Shown here: one piece after another, positions 18,491 to 28,669 of the stretch | Position numbering within the stretch: position 1 is the stretch's first letter | Layout: every line of letters starts with the position of its first letter | Source of the DNA: JAWPMT01 sp965242775 | GTDB taxonomy: Bacteria; Bacteroidota; Bacteroidia; Cytophagales; Cyclobacteriaceae | Length of the DNA stretch: 64,000 nt | NCBI GenBank assembly: GCA_965242775.1 | Contig: CBDETI010000024.1 | Location: forward strand, 434,001 to 498,000 | Reading direction: 5' to 3' | Notes under the pieces: model-generated | Seen by the model: only the letters and a program-made list of their open reading frames with translations | Told to the model about the DNA's origin: nothing | Databases searched by the model: none | Program-made: the position numbers and the translations under genes

Positions 18491-19285
18491 CTAAAATTTG
18501 ATCTTTAGGCCATTACTGATCGTGAAAAAGAACTTCTTAATAGGAATCACAGGGTTGAAATCATATTCGTAATTGAAGCGAATAATTAATTCCAGGTTTT
18601 TGGTGATGTTATCATCGATGACAAAATTCCCGCTGATCCGGTTGCGCCATTCTTCGCTGGTTCCGTCATACCCGGTTTGATAAAACTGCATCAATGATAG
18701 CTTTACGTGTTTGAAGTTTCGGTAAAAACCGAAATACGACGCCAATTTCGGAAGGGTTCGAACGAGCTGGTCATTTTCCTCGGCAGTGGCCAGGTTATCC
18801 CACTTTTCGTGTTCAAGAATGGCTCCCAGGCCGTATTCTAATTCTGTTTTCTCATTTCTTAGAAAGATATATCGATAGCCCAGGCCGCTGACCAGCCGCA
18901 GGTCTATTTTTCGCGAATCGTCATATTGAACCTGAGCAAAAAACTCCGGAGAAAACCGGTTTTTGTAATTTAAGTCAACACGGAAGTGCGAGTAACCTTG
19001 GCTGACCAAGAGATCATTGCCCACCTGACTGTACCAAAAGCTATTTTTGAGGAAATAATGATCTTTTTCTGTGAAGAACGACAGGTTGCCGGTTAAGGTC
19101 AGTGACAGGTAGTTTTGATCTTCCGTCTGTACATCTCCCAAGTTGTTGTACTGAAAATCGGTGCCAAGATCTGCGACCCAACCTTTGATTGTGTCCTCGG
19201 CAAACTGGCGGTGATCCACCTGTAAGATTTGTGCTTTCGACGCGCAAACCGTCAAAAAAAGTCCAATAAACAGGAAGCGGCGCAT
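18491..19285 (-). CDS. DUF481-like outer-membrane beta-barrel protein
   Basis: A 264-residue protein with a signal peptide ending near SKAQ. The rest alternates hydrophobic and polar residues with many aromatic belts (YSHFRVDLNYKNRF, SGLGYRYIFL, IIRFNYEYDF) and ends in a phenylalanine (LKIKF), the classic outer-membrane insertion signal. The pattern matches DUF481 proteins, which are salt-induced outer-membrane barrels of unknown function. It lies between rpiB and the TPR histidine kinase on the same strand with gaps of about 100 bases on each side, so it may have its own promoter. Confidence 0.75.
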   Translation of the reverse strand: MRRFLFIGLFLTVCASKAQILQVDHRQFAEDTIKGWVADLGTDFQYNNLGDVQTEDQNYLSLTLTGNLSFFTEKDHYFLKNSFWYSQVGNDLLVSQGYSHFRVDLNYKNRFSPEFFAQVQYDDSRKIDLRLVSGLGYRYIFLRNEKTELEYGLGAILEHEKWDNLATAEENDQLVRTLPKLASYFGFYRNFKHVKLSLMQFYQTGYDGTSEEWRNRISGNFVIDDNITKNLELIIRFNYEYDFNPVIPIKKFFFTISNGLKIKF

Positions 19286-19387
19286 GATCGGTGATGAAGT
19301 TAAGGAGGTCTTTCAGTTTTTCCAAAAGGAAGTGATCACCACACCGTATTCATCCACCTGCCATTTAGGAAAAGTGCAATGCTGTCT

Positions 19388-19816
19388 TTAGCAATTCATC
19401 TTGTCCACTCGGCGCTGGTGGCGACCACCCTCGAAGGGCTCGTGGATGAATTTTTCGACCATGCTTTCGGCTAATTCGTAGCCAATAAAGCGGGCGGCCA
19501 AGCAGAGTACATTGGCATTGTTATGCTGTCGTGCGAGTGCAGCAAGGTCACGATCCCAGCATAGTGCTGCACGCACATTTGCGTGTTTGTTCGCGGTGAT
19601 CGCAACACCGTTTCCGGTTCCACAGATAAGTATCCCAAATTCGTTTTTACCTACTTCAAGAGAGTTGCAAAGCGGATGGACATAGTCCGGATAGTCCACA
19701 GAATCGGCTGAATGAGGTCCAAAGTCTTCCACTTCATGGCCATTGGACTCGAGATATTCAATGATCTTTTCCTTGTAATAGTACCCGGCATGGTCGCCGC
19801 CAATCGCAATTTTCAT
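19388..19816 (-). CDS. rpiB: Ribose-5-phosphate isomerase B
   Basis: A 142-residue RpiB/LacAB-family isomerase that interconverts ribose-5-phosphate and ribulose-5-phosphate in the pentose phosphate pathway. Visible signatures are GGDHAGYYYK at the N-terminus, the catalytic cysteine in ILICGTGNG, HANVRAALCWD and NNANVLCLAARFIG. Length is typical. It follows tatC by 18 bases on the same strand, which suggests the transcript glyA-tatC-rpiB. Confidence 0.93.
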   Translation of the reverse strand: MKIAIGGDHAGYYYKEKIIEYLESNGHEVEDFGPHSADSVDYPDYVHPLCNSLEVGKNEFGILICGTGNGVAITANKHANVRAALCWDRDLAALARQHNNANVLCLAARFIGYELAESMVEKFIHEPFEGGRHQRRVDKMNC

Positions 19817-19834
19817 GGGTTTAAAATTTCTTGC

Positions 19835-20665
19835 TTACGTTTTCGCCAGGTCATCAGTCATGTCTTTTCTGATCACTCTCGCTGATATAAAGATACTGAC
19901 CTGGTACAACCCGATCAATGGGATGGCTATGAGAATCTGACTGAACGGATCCGGAGGGGTCAACATCGCGCCCAATACCAATATGGCGACCACTGCGTGC
20001 CTTCGGTATTTCCGCATAAGTTGGGGTGTGACCAATCCGGCTTTTGTCAAGAAGAATACTACAATTGGCAGCTGAAAAAGAATCGCACAGGCCAGGATCA
20101 GTGTGGTGACAGTGGACACATAGGAGATGATGTCAAATTCGTTCAGGATTGTCTCGTCGATCTGGTAGTTGGCCAAAAAATTGATGGATATAGGTGTTAC
20201 GATGAAATAACCAAATACCACTCCTAATAAAAAGAGAAAACTGACGTAAAACGTGGCGCCTCGCGCTGCTTTGCGCTCTGTGGGGTAAAGTCCGGGTTTG
20301 ATAAATCGCCAGATCTCCCAGAAAGCATAAGGGAAGGCCAGTATCAAGCCAATAACAAACGAGGAGGTAATATGCATCGTAAACTGACCCGTCATTTGCC
20401 GACTTTGAATGATGAAGGGAAGCTGTTCAATACAAAAGGCATCGGAACCCAGCATCGTCGAAAACTTACAAAGCATGTTGTAGGTCCAGAAGTCGGGCCG
20501 CGATGGGCCCAACAGAATGGTGTGAAAGACCAGGTCCTTCGACAAAAATGCAGCAATGGCAAAAATGAAAATTGCCGCAAAAGACCGTATCAGGTGCCAT
20601 CTCAATTCCTCGAGATGGTCCAGAAAGGACATTTCTTTTTCTTCCTCTATTTGATCTAAAGGCAT
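19835..20665 (-). CDS. tatC: Twin-arginine translocase subunit TatC
   Basis: A 276-residue inner-membrane protein with six hydrophobic helices. The signature N-terminal segment is MSFLDHLEELRWHLIRS, and the conserved FAFP-equivalent loop reads ILAFPYAFWEIWRFIKPGLY. TatC recognises the twin-arginine signal of folded cofactor enzymes; a likely client is the Gfo/Idh/MocA protein at 56.3 kb. No tatA/tatB gene is adjacent. It starts three bases after the glyA stop. Confidence 0.95.
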   Translation of the reverse strand: MPLDQIEEEKEMSFLDHLEELRWHLIRSFAAIFIFAIAAFLSKDLVFHTILLGPSRPDFWTYNMLCKFSTMLGSDAFCIEQLPFIIQSRQMTGQFTMHITSSFVIGLILAFPYAFWEIWRFIKPGLYPTERKAARGATFYVSFLFLLGVVFGYFIVTPISINFLANYQIDETILNEFDIISYVSTVTTLILACAILFQLPIVVFFLTKAGLVTPQLMRKYRRHAVVAILVLGAMLTPPDPFSQILIAIPLIGLYQVSIFISARVIRKDMTDDLAKT

Positions 20666-20668
20666 GTA

Positions 20669-21943
20669 TTAGTCTGCAAAAAGTGGAAACTGCCCCATCC
20701 ACTGTTTAATTTCTGATTTAATGCTACTCAACTTAGCCTCATCATCGTGCGCACTAATGCATTCATCGATATAGCCAATGATCCGCTTCATATCTTCCTC
20801 CTTCAGGCCTCGGGTAGTTATTGCCGATGAGCCTATACGAATTCCGGATGTGACGAATGGCGATTTGTCATCAAAAGGCACCATGTTTTTGTTGACGGTA
20901 ATCTCCGCCTTCCCGAGCGCTGCTTCAGCTTCCTTGCCGGTGATATTTTTCGATCTTAGGTCAATTAGCATCATGTGATTATCAGTGCCTTCCGAGATCA
21001 CTTTATATCCTCTATCCACCAATTCCTCGGCCATCACAGCAGCATTTTTCTTTACCTGCAGGATATAATTCATGTATTCGTCGGTAAGCGCTTCCCCGAA
21101 AGCAATCGCTTTAGCGGCAATGATGTGTTCGAGCGGTCCTCCTTGGGTTCCCGGGAATACACCTGAATCTAGCAAACTGGACATCATTCTCAGTTTCCCT
21201 TTGGGCGTTTTCAATCCAAAGGGGTTTTCAAAGTCTTCGCGCATCATTATCAAGCCGCCTCTGGGGCCTCTCAAGGTCTTATGGGTGGTGGTAGTCACGA
21301 TGTGACAATGCTCTAGCGGATCGTTGAGCAGACCTCTGGCAATCAGTCCCGCCGGGTGGGAGATGTCGGCAAGTAATAATGCCCCTGAATCGTCGGCAAT
21401 GGCGCGCAATCTTTCATAGTCCCAATCACGGCTATAAGCGGAGGCACCACAAATAATCATGCGGGGATTCTCTTTCTGGGAGGTAGCCTCTACTTTGTCA
21501 TAATCGATGGTGCCTGTATTTTCTTCCACGCCATAAAAGCTGGGCTGATACAACTTGCCGGAAAAGTTCACGGGCGAGCCATGCGTCAGGTGACCGCCAT
21601 GGGATAGGTCAAAACCAAGTATTTTGTCGCCAGGTTTCAGCGTTGCAAGCATCACCGCTGCGTTAGCCTGTGCTCCGGAGTGCGGTTGCACATTTGCCCA
21701 AGTAGCACCAAAAAGTTCCTTTATTCGCTCCCGGGCCAGATCTTCTACTTGATCCACTACCTCACATCCACCATAATATCTTTTGCCTGGGAGCCCCTCC
21801 GCATACTTGTTGGTGAGCACACTTCCTGCTGCTTCCATCACCTGTGGGGAGGCGAAATTTTCCGAAGCGATCAATTCGATGCCATTGGTTTGCCTTTCGC
21901 GCTCCTGCTCGATTAGGTCAAATACTTTCTGATCTCGATTCAT
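20669..21943 (-). CDS. glyA: Serine hydroxymethyltransferase
   Basis: A 424-residue PLP enzyme that converts serine and tetrahydrofolate to glycine and 5,10-methylenetetrahydrofolate. The PLP lysine lies in the canonical TTTTHKTLRGPRGG, and IELIASENFASP and KRYYGGCE are present. The ATG at 21943 gives the normal N-terminus; an extension with TTG adds only nine atypical residues. A good -7 element lies five bases upstream. It heads a probable operon with tatC and rpiB. Confidence 0.95.
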   Translation of the reverse strand: MNRDQKVFDLIEQERERQTNGIELIASENFASPQVMEAAGSVLTNKYAEGLPGKRYYGGCEVVDQVEDLARERIKELFGATWANVQPHSGAQANAAVMLATLKPGDKILGFDLSHGGHLTHGSPVNFSGKLYQPSFYGVEENTGTIDYDKVEATSQKENPRMIICGASAYSRDWDYERLRAIADDSGALLLADISHPAGLIARGLLNDPLEHCHIVTTTTHKTLRGPRGGLIMMREDFENPFGLKTPKGKLRMMSSLLDSGVFPGTQGGPLEHIIAAKAIAFGEALTDEYMNYILQVKKNAAVMAEELVDRGYKVISEGTDNHMMLIDLRSKNITGKEAEAALGKAEITVNKNMVPFDDKSPFVTSGIRIGSSAITTRGLKEEDMKRIIGYIDECISAHDDEAKLSSIKSEIKQWMGQFPLFAD

Positions 21944-21948
21944 GCCGC

Positions 21949-21956
21949 CAAAAATA
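21949..21956 (-). promoter_or_regulatory. -7 promoter element of glyA
   Basis: On the minus strand the sequence TATTTTTG is an exact match to the Bacteroidota -7 consensus TAnnTTTG and is five bases from the glyA ATG. Transcription would begin at or just before the start codon, giving a leaderless message. No TTG was found at the expected 19-21 base distance upstream. Confidence 0.5.
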
Positions 21957-22102
21957 GGCCAAAAGCACAAGTTTTAAGCCCCATGATTTCCAGGTATTTC
22001 AGTAGCATTATCTTTTGGACTTTGGTGAGTTTTCGGCCCGAGGGGATATAGCTGTTTCTGGTATTTGCCGTGGTTCAGTTCCCTGCCAGCTAGCTGGTGT
22101 AT

Positions 22103-22325
22103 GTCGCACTGAGCCCGTCGAGGTGTATTGTCACACTGAGCTGTCCTTAATCGTCACACTGAGCTTGTCGAGGTGTATTGTCACGCTGAGCTGTTCTTAT
22201 TGTCACACTGAGCCTGTCGAAGTGTATTGTCACGCTGAGCTGTTCTTATTGTCACACTGAGCCTGTCGAAGTGTATTGTCACGCTGAGCTGTTCTTATTG
22301 TCACACTGAGCCTGTCGAAGTGTGA
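22103..22325. repeat. Tandem array of a 49-bp composite repeat
   Basis: Four and a half units begin at 22103, 22153, 22202, 22251 and 22300. Each unit joins a 27-bp segment containing CACTGAGCCTGTCGAAGTG to a 22-bp segment that begins with the same GTCAC.CTGAGC and continues GTTCTTATT. The last units are identical; the first two diverge slightly, and unit 1 is one base longer. The long segment has inverted ends (ACACT...AGTGT), so each could fold into a small hairpin. The array fills most of the 450-base gap between the divergent glyA and pheA genes. Similar CTGAGC..GTCGAAG sequences are dispersed repeats in many bacterial genomes, resembling REP elements; no REP-associated transposase gene is in the window. 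Confidence 0.9.
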
Positions 22326-22392
22326 TGGGTTATGTCGATTGCACTGGAACTTGATCAAGTAGGGTTAATTTTATTCTTTCAATTGCGGACAT

Positions 22393-23460
22393 ATGCTAGA
22401 CAAACTCAGGAAGGGGATAGACGAAATAGACGACAAGATCATCGAATTGCTTAACGATCGCATGGAATTGGTCAAGGCTATCGGTGAAATGAAAAGGTCT
22501 TCTAACGCGGCTATTTACCGACCGGAGCGGGAAAAAGCCATCATCGACCGATTATTCGAAGCCACCACAGGCAAGGGCGCCCTTAATCGGGCTGCTATCG
22601 AGGCCATTTTCCTGGAGATATTCGCGGTTAGTCGTAATTATGAGCTGCCGGAACGGGTGGCTTATCTTGGACCCGAGGGCAGTTTTACACATCAGGCTGC
22701 CGAGTCCCGGTATGGAGCGATGAGTGATTACCTGCCCCTAGATTCAATTCCGGCAGTTTTCGATGCTGTGGCAACTTCCCGAGCACGGTTCGGCGTGGTG
22801 CCAATTGAAAATAATCAGGAAGGTACCGTCCAGGAAACCATCGACTACTTGGGTGTCCATCAGCTCAATATTGTAGCGGAAGTGGTGTTACCCATTCATT
22901 TTTGCATTGCATCCCTTGAGGAGGATTTGTCCTCCGTCGAGACGATCTACACCAAAGACATTGCGTTTCGGCAGTGTAAAAATTTTATTCAACAGTATTT
23001 TAAGCAAGATGTAAAACAAATCCCTGTTAGCTCTACAAGCAGGGCTTGCAAGATGGCACTGGAGGAGAAAGGAACCGCGGCAATCTGTGCTCCTATTGCT
23101 GCCAGGCAATATCGCCTGCCAATACTTTACAGTAACATCCAGGATTCGGCGGACAACCAAACACGCTTTTTGATCCTCAGTCAAAACTTCAAGAACGAAA
23201 TGAGTGGCGAGGATAAAACCTCCCTTATTGCTAAGCTGCCAGATGAGCCTGGTGCGTTAGTTTCTTTTCTCAGAAATTTTGAAGATGAAGGATTGAACCT
23301 TTGCAAGGTGGAGAGTCGGCCTGCAAAGATTGGCTCGAAGTTTAAATACATTTTCTTCGTCGAGTTTGACGGTCATTACAATGATCCGCTTGTGCAAAAA
23401 GCACTGGGCCCCTACAAGAAGGATGTGACCTGGTTAGGGAGCTATGTCAAGATGTGTTGA
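22393..23460 (+). CDS. pheA: Bifunctional chorismate mutase / prephenate dehydratase
   Basis: A 355-residue P-protein for phenylalanine synthesis. Residues 1-85 form an AroQ-type chorismate mutase (DEIDDKIIELLNDRMELV). Residues about 92-270 are the prephenate dehydratase domain, starting RVAYLGPEGSFTHQAA with the SSTSRA active-site motif. The C-terminal ACT domain (about 275-355) has GALVSFL and the ESRP motif that binds phenylalanine for feedback inhibition. Length and order are normal. It lies alone, 67 bases downstream of the tandem repeats, and is divergent from glyA. Confidence 0.95.
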   Translation: MLDKLRKGIDEIDDKIIELLNDRMELVKAIGEMKRSSNAAIYRPEREKAIIDRLFEATTGKGALNRAAIEAIFLEIFAVSRNYELPERVAYLGPEGSFTHQAAESRYGAMSDYLPLDSIPAVFDAVATSRARFGVVPIENNQEGTVQETIDYLGVHQLNIVAEVVLPIHFCIASLEEDLSSVETIYTKDIAFRQCKNFIQQYFKQDVKQIPVSSTSRACKMALEEKGTAAICAPIAARQYRLPILYSNIQDSADNQTRFLILSQNFKNEMSGEDKTSLIAKLPDEPGALVSFLRNFEDEGLNLCKVESRPAKIGSKFKYIFFVEFDGHYNDPLVQKALGPYKKDVTWLGSYVKMC

Positions 23461-23602
23461 GTCCAAGTGCGCAGGCCATGGGTATATCGACAAGACCCGT
23501 CCATTCAATGTCTTGTTTGTAGAATTTGTCATTCTCAGAACATTGTCCTGATCGATACAAATCACTGAATCAACCTTCTCCAACAACTGAGTTAAGGTGT
23601 AG

Positions 23603-24355
23603 ATGGTGTTTTTTCGTGGTTGGAATATTCTCGGCTTGCGAAAAACTTACCCCATAGGTCCTCAAAGCAATTTGACAACAGCCATTTTGGTTTTTGCCAA
23701 TACCTTGGAGGATGAGCGTGCTGTCAAGGCCCAGGAGATGGGAGTCTCTATCAGCGTATTTGATCGCTATTATCACGAGCTGACCCAGCGCCTTCGCCAG
23801 AAGCTTGCAAAAACTTCTTTTCCAGTTGTTTGGTGTACCTCGGCGAAGCAGGAAGGCAAAGATTTCAGCGAGAGGTTGTCTCATGCCATTAACTCAGTCT
23901 TCCAAAAAGGATTTGAGCAGCTAATCGTCATAGGCAGCGACTGCCCGAACCTCAAAGTCAAGGATTTGGACCTGGCCGCTGCGCACCTGCGAGACGGTCG
24001 CAATGTCTTAGGACCGGACCACCGGGGAGGTGCCTATTTAATAGGCATTGATCGCGGGTCTTTTGATGTTGTTAACTTCCGCAAACTGCCCTGGCAGCAA
24101 CCAGAATTATTTAGGGCATTAACGCAATACTTAGCACTTCCGGAAATTCTGGAGAGAAAAAGGGACGTCAATGACGACAAAGACCTCCACTTCATCAGGA
24201 GTAAAGTTAAGGGGACATTTCGCTTGGTCGTTGATGCCATTTTAAGTGTAAGAACGGGCTCCTGGATCGTTATTCAGCTGTTTGTAAAAGCGTTTGGCTA
24301 TACCTCAAGTAACCGCAACAGGCCGCCACCGGCTTGGACTGGCCCATCCGTCTAG
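23603..24355 (+). CDS. DUF2064 / TIGR04282-like glycosyltransferase
   Basis: A 250-residue protein of the DUF2064 group of nucleotide-diphospho-sugar-transferase-fold proteins, annotated in the TIGR04282 model as arsenosugar biosynthesis glycosyltransferases. The features seen are IVIGSDCPNL (the DxD-like acidic site), VLGPDHRGGAYLIG and the terminal RKRDVNDDKDL segment. It usually neighbours the GT2 partner TIGR04283; here a good candidate for that partner lies far away at 60.4 kb. The 140 bases after pheA show no gene. Sugar and acceptor are unknown. Confidence 0.75.
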   Translation: MVFFRGWNILGLRKTYPIGPQSNLTTAILVFANTLEDERAVKAQEMGVSISVFDRYYHELTQRLRQKLAKTSFPVVWCTSAKQEGKDFSERLSHAINSVFQKGFEQLIVIGSDCPNLKVKDLDLAAAHLRDGRNVLGPDHRGGAYLIGIDRGSFDVVNFRKLPWQQPELFRALTQYLALPEILERKRDVNDDKDLHFIRSKVKGTFRLVVDAILSVRTGSWIVIQLFVKAFGYTSSNRNRPPPAWTGPSV

Positions 24356-24387
24356 TTCAAACTGAGTTTTAACAATTCTCTTCATTT

Positions 24388-27167
24388 ATGAAAGTCCACC
24401 AGCGGAAGCGTTGGCTTCTGCAATACATATTTCTAATCCATTGCCTGCTGTTTTCTCGACTTCCGGCCTTTTCGCAAGAAGCCACATTGATGGGGCGGCT
24501 GGTAGATGCAAAGACCAACGAAGCGATTCTCGGTGCCAATATCTGGGTAGTCGGGAGCACCCTTGGCACTGCCTCTGACTTGTCAGGGAATTTTCAGCTG
24601 AGCTTACCTCCAGGCACTTATAGCCTGAGCATAACGGCCATTGGATATAAGGACTATCTCATCGAAAGCCTGACGATACCTGCAAATGAGCTGGTTAATG
24701 CTGATATCCGACTCCATGAGGATGCCATCCAGCTGGCCGAAGTAGTGGTTGAAGCCAAAGGGGACTTGAGTAACCGAAACATGCTCCTTCTTGCACGCAG
24801 ACGCGCCTCCACGGCTGTAGAGCAGATAGGTGCCCAGGAATTATCAGAAAAGGGGATCAGCAATGTGGCCATCGGATTGTCCAGGGTGCCCGGAATTGCC
24901 CAAACTTCACGTGGCATTTTTGTGAGAGGGTTGGGCGATCGATACAATAATGTATACCTCAATTCGCTGCCACTGCCTTCTGCTAATCCAGATCGGAAAG
25001 TCCTGGAATTAGACATACTTCCTACCACGGTAGTCCGCAACATAAGTGTTTCGAAAGTGTACACTGTGGATCAATTTGGTGATATATCAGGGGCATCAAT
25101 TGATGTTTTTAGTAAGGATCCGGTGCAGGAAGACTTTGTGAGCTTTGAGGCAGGGGTCGGCTACAATAGCCGGGCCACCGGAAATGAATTCATCCTTAAC
25201 CGTGATCTGGCTAGCAATTACCTGGGAATTGCAGGTCAGCGGAAGCAGGCACCATTTCCTGTGGATGGAACTGACTTTGTTGCGAGGTTCCCGCAGACGG
25301 AGCAGGCACCGTTTTTCTCTGGTTTCGACCCAGACCATTTCAGGGCTCCCCTGGATCAGAGTTGGTCAGCCCAGTTTGGTAAGTCAATAAAGAAGAGTAA
25401 CAACTCCTGGGGGCTGATTTTTGGCACCTCTTACAAAAATCGATACCGCCAGGATCGAGGGACTAATAGCGTGTTGGATGCTGTGCAAGTTCCCACTACC
25501 AATTTCCTGAGGCAGCGATATAGTTTCGAAACAAATCTCAGCAGTCTTCTGGGCCTGAGTTTCGAAAGAGACAAGCGGCACCGGATTAATTTAAACTACC
25601 TACTAGTCAACAATGGTGACAATCAGTTCATTGTTAGCCAGGGGAGTACCATTGATTTTGAAAACCTCAGGAGGCTTCGAAGCAGGTTTTTGCAAAAGCG
25701 TCTGTCTGCGTTACAGGTCACCGCTAAGCATGAAATCGTCCCGAATCGGCTGGATATCCAGTGGGGAGGAAGTAGTAGCTGGGCCTTTGGCGGAGAGCCC
25801 GACCGCAGGGATCTTACATTTTTTTCGACTCCTGATAGTGACCGAGGAGCAATAAATCGCAATATCGCGGCTGAAAATGGTAGATTCTTCCAAGAGATCA
25901 CCGAGCGAGAAAGTAGCTTTTTTAGTGAGGTGGCAATTCATCTCGGTAACAGCTCCTTACATATCGGTCATCAATTCAGGGACAAATCAAGGGCTACTGA
26001 CTTCCGCACCTTCACCCCTTGCCACAGGGGGTTTGGATACCGAAGACATAGAGCTGTCAGCACTCGATGCACTTTTTTCTGACGACAATTTTCGGAATGG
26101 TAACTTTTCTTATCGGGATATCAATGGAGGTGAGCGGCAGGCGCGCGTGTTGAGAACCATCCATGGCTTCTACACATTCAGCAAGTGGCAACTGCTGGAA
26201 AATCTGCAGATCGTGCCTGGTATTCGATTGGAACTGACCGATCAGCAAGTATTTTTTAAACTCCTCGGTACCCCACTGGAAAGCCCATTTCGCGTGGCCG
26301 AATTTACTAGCTTGGATGTGCTGCCTAGCTTAAATCTGGCTTATTATATTACGACCAAGCAATTGGTAAGAGTTGGCGCTTCGCAGACGCTAACACGTCC
26401 CAATTTCAATGAGCTTATCCCAGCGCCGCAAGTCAATGAGAACTTGCAGAGTGTAGTTGGCAGGCCCCTCGCTGGGGAACTCACAAGTAACCAATCTAGA
26501 CCTTCGGTTTGAGTCCTTCCCTACGGCGGGAGAGTTGCTCTCTTTTGGGGTCTTCTATAAGTTTATCGATCGACCTATTGAGCAGGTAAGGAGTGGTGAA
26601 AATTTCATTTCCTTTTTCCAGGTGGATAAGGCACATGTCCTGGGCTTGGAGGTGGAGTCGCGGAAAAACTTAAATAGCCTGATTGATGGACTGTTTTTAG
26701 AAGGCAACGTGAGCCTTTTATATAGCCGGGTAGGAACAGACCCCAACGATATTGAAGATCTGGAAACACGGGCATTACTGGCCAATGTGACCCGAACCAA
26801 CCGACCCTTACAGGGGTCATCCCCCTGGTTACTGAATATTTCTGCGGGCTATGACGGTGGAGTTTTGCCTGCGATAAGTTCAAGTGTAAGGCTTACCTAC
26901 CACGCCTTTGGCCGGAGGATCTTTAATGTTGGTACCCAACAGCGTGGAGACGAATATGAATTGTCATACCCATCACTGGACCTCATCTGGCATAACAGAT
27001 TTGATAGTGGTTTTGGTTTTGGACTCAAGTTTCAAAACCTTCTGAATCCGCAAGTGCGGAGGGAGCAGGAGGCTGGCCCCCTCGCAAGTTTTGATCGGGT
27101 CACACAAGGCTTTAGAACAGGTATTAATTTGGGACTAACAGTTTCATGGCGGTTTAATGAAGATTGA
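24388..27167 (+). pseudogene. TonB-dependent receptor, split by two +1 frameshifts
   Basis: A TonB-dependent outer-membrane receptor of about 925 residues if the frame is restored. It has a signal peptide ending FSQ, a carboxypeptidase-regulatory domain (about residues 33-115), a plug with VRGLGDRYNNVYLNSLPL, and a barrel that continues to the end. The reading frame changes twice. The first shift lies between 26011 and 26031, near runs of CCCC and GGGGG. The second lies between 26462 and 26477, near CCCC and GGGG. Removing one base at each site restores typical barrel sequence, for example GRPSLGNSQVTNLDLRFE at the second. The family imports a bulky ligand driven by TonB. It precedes a lipoprotein gene with a 7-base gap, as receptor/lipoprotein pairs do, but that lipoprotein is not SusD-like. 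Either a recent pseudogene or a sequencing fault. Confidence 0.85.
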
Positions 27168-27174
27168 CGGGGAA

Positions 27175-28372
27175 ATGATTTTAAAAAGAATACTCATACT
27201 GGCAACAGTAGCCCTCACCTCGGGTTGTTTGGACTTTGATCTTGCCACCGAGGTGGACGGTAGTTTTGAGGGTATTCCCGAAGACGGGGCGGTATTGCCG
27301 TTTGAGGTGCGTCACGGTGACACGTTGATACTTTCGGAGGATCATTCATTTGCGCTATTGGGAGCGCTTCGTGTGCGTGAAGGTGCGGTGTTGGTTATTG
27401 AACCGGGGGTAACGGTGACAGCCGCAGGGAGTCAGCCACCGGCTTTATTTATTGTCATTGAAGCAGGGGCCAGGATTTTGGCTGAGGGGGACAGACAGAA
27501 AGCCGATTGTGTTGACAGCATCCGATCAAATACCCGGTGCCTGGGGTGGGTTGATCGTCGCCGGAAAAGCTCCAATCAACATAGGCGCCAGTGCCATTGC
27601 AGAAATTGGTGATATCGTCTATGGTGGGAGTGATGAAGTAGATAACTCAGGGGTAATCAAGTACCTGAGGGTCGAGTACACAGGTAGCTCGATCAACTCT
27701 GAAAGGGAACACAATGGTGTGACGTTCTACGGTGTTGGTAGTGGCACCACAGTTGATTTTTTGCAGACATTTCAGGGTGCCGACGATGGCATAGAGCTTT
27801 TTGGGGGTACGGTCAACTTGAGTCATGTCATATGTGTGGGGAGCCAGGATGATCAGTTTGATTATACGCAGGGTTGGTCCGGTACGGCCGAGTACCTTTA
27901 CATTCAGCAAATAGATGATCCCAACTATGTGCAAGATCGAGGCATAGAAGCGGACAACCTGTCCTCGAACAACGCTGCAGTTCCGTTTTCAGCACCTACT
28001 CTCAGAAACGTGACGCTCGTCGGATTTCCAAGTGCCCTGAATCTGACCAACAATGGAAGCGACGCACTTCGGATACGTGAAGGGACGAAAGGACATTTCA
28101 GTCAGGTGGTAGTCCGGAATTATCCTGGCAGCAGCCTGGATCTACGGAGCCTTGTGACGATCCAGAACCTACTCGCTGGGGATTTGACTTTCGAAAATCT
28201 TTATTTTGAAGGGATCACAGAGGCCCCGGAGGTCCATGTTGATGAGGGAGAAGTGGTAACCATGGAACTGCTTGATGCTGCCAGGGAGCTTTTGAATGAA
28301 GCGATTGTTACCGATCCGTCCGCCGGCGCGGATTTTGATTCCTGGAGGGGCAATTTTGCAAGGTTGGAATGA
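27175..28372 (+). pseudogene. Surface lipoprotein partner of the TonB receptor, one +1 frameshift
   Basis: With the frame restored this is a lipoprotein of about 398 residues. The signal peptide ends LTSGC, a lipobox. The body has the repeated turn pattern of a large Bacteroidota family that pairs with this kind of TonB receptor: GAWGGLIVAGKAPIN, YGGSDEVDNSGVIKYLRVEY, GADDGIELFGGTVN and DDQFDYTQGWSG. It looks like a right-handed beta-helix fold and would bind the ligand on the cell surface; the ligand is unknown. A single extra G in the run GGGGG at 27486-27490 shifts the frame; deleting one G gives AEGTDRKPIVLTASDQ. The ATG at 27175 gives the cleanest signal peptide. Confidence 0.75.
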
Positions 28373-28635
28373 CGTTGGAGAGATTATGTCATTGGCTGGC
28401 TGTTCCTACTCCGTGGCATATATTCAAGTTCGCCGCTTACATTGGCTGAGCGCAAAACAACAAGGCCGTCTATTCTGAGGCTTGGGGTCTGGCTGTGTGG
28501 TGTAGCCGTGAGAATCTCGTTTGATATTCACTCCTGTCGATCCATTTTTCGCTATGTTATAAGCAAAGGCGACTTGGTGATTTAAGGGACGGTTTTTGTT
28601 GTTTTTGAAACGCGTGCTGTTGTAAAGGGGTTGAG

Positions 28636-28669
28636 ATTTCGGTATTTCTCGTACCTCGAAAACCGAAAT
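28636..28669. repeat. Inverted repeat in the gene-poor 28.4-28.8 kb segment
   Basis: ATTTCGGT and ACCGAAAT form a perfect 8-bp inverted repeat separated by 18 bases, and an inner TTTC/GAAA pair can extend the hairpin. No T run follows in either direction, so it is not a standard terminator. The 450 bases between the lipoprotein stop and the DUF5916 stop (28373-28823) otherwise hold no convincing coding sequence. Confidence 0.4.

Noticed and set aside
22015..22260. An open reading frame of 81 residues across the tandem repeats
   Set aside because: Its sequence (CHTEPVEV-like repeats) is the known spurious translation of the repeat core and it has no family features.
22103..22325. CRISPR array
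   Set aside because: The units are contiguous with no unique spacers, and there are no cas genes.
24388..28372. Receptor/lipoprotein pair as a SusC/SusD starch-type locus
   Set aside because: The lipoprotein is a beta-helix-like family without SusD TPR features, and no glycoside hydrolase is nearby.
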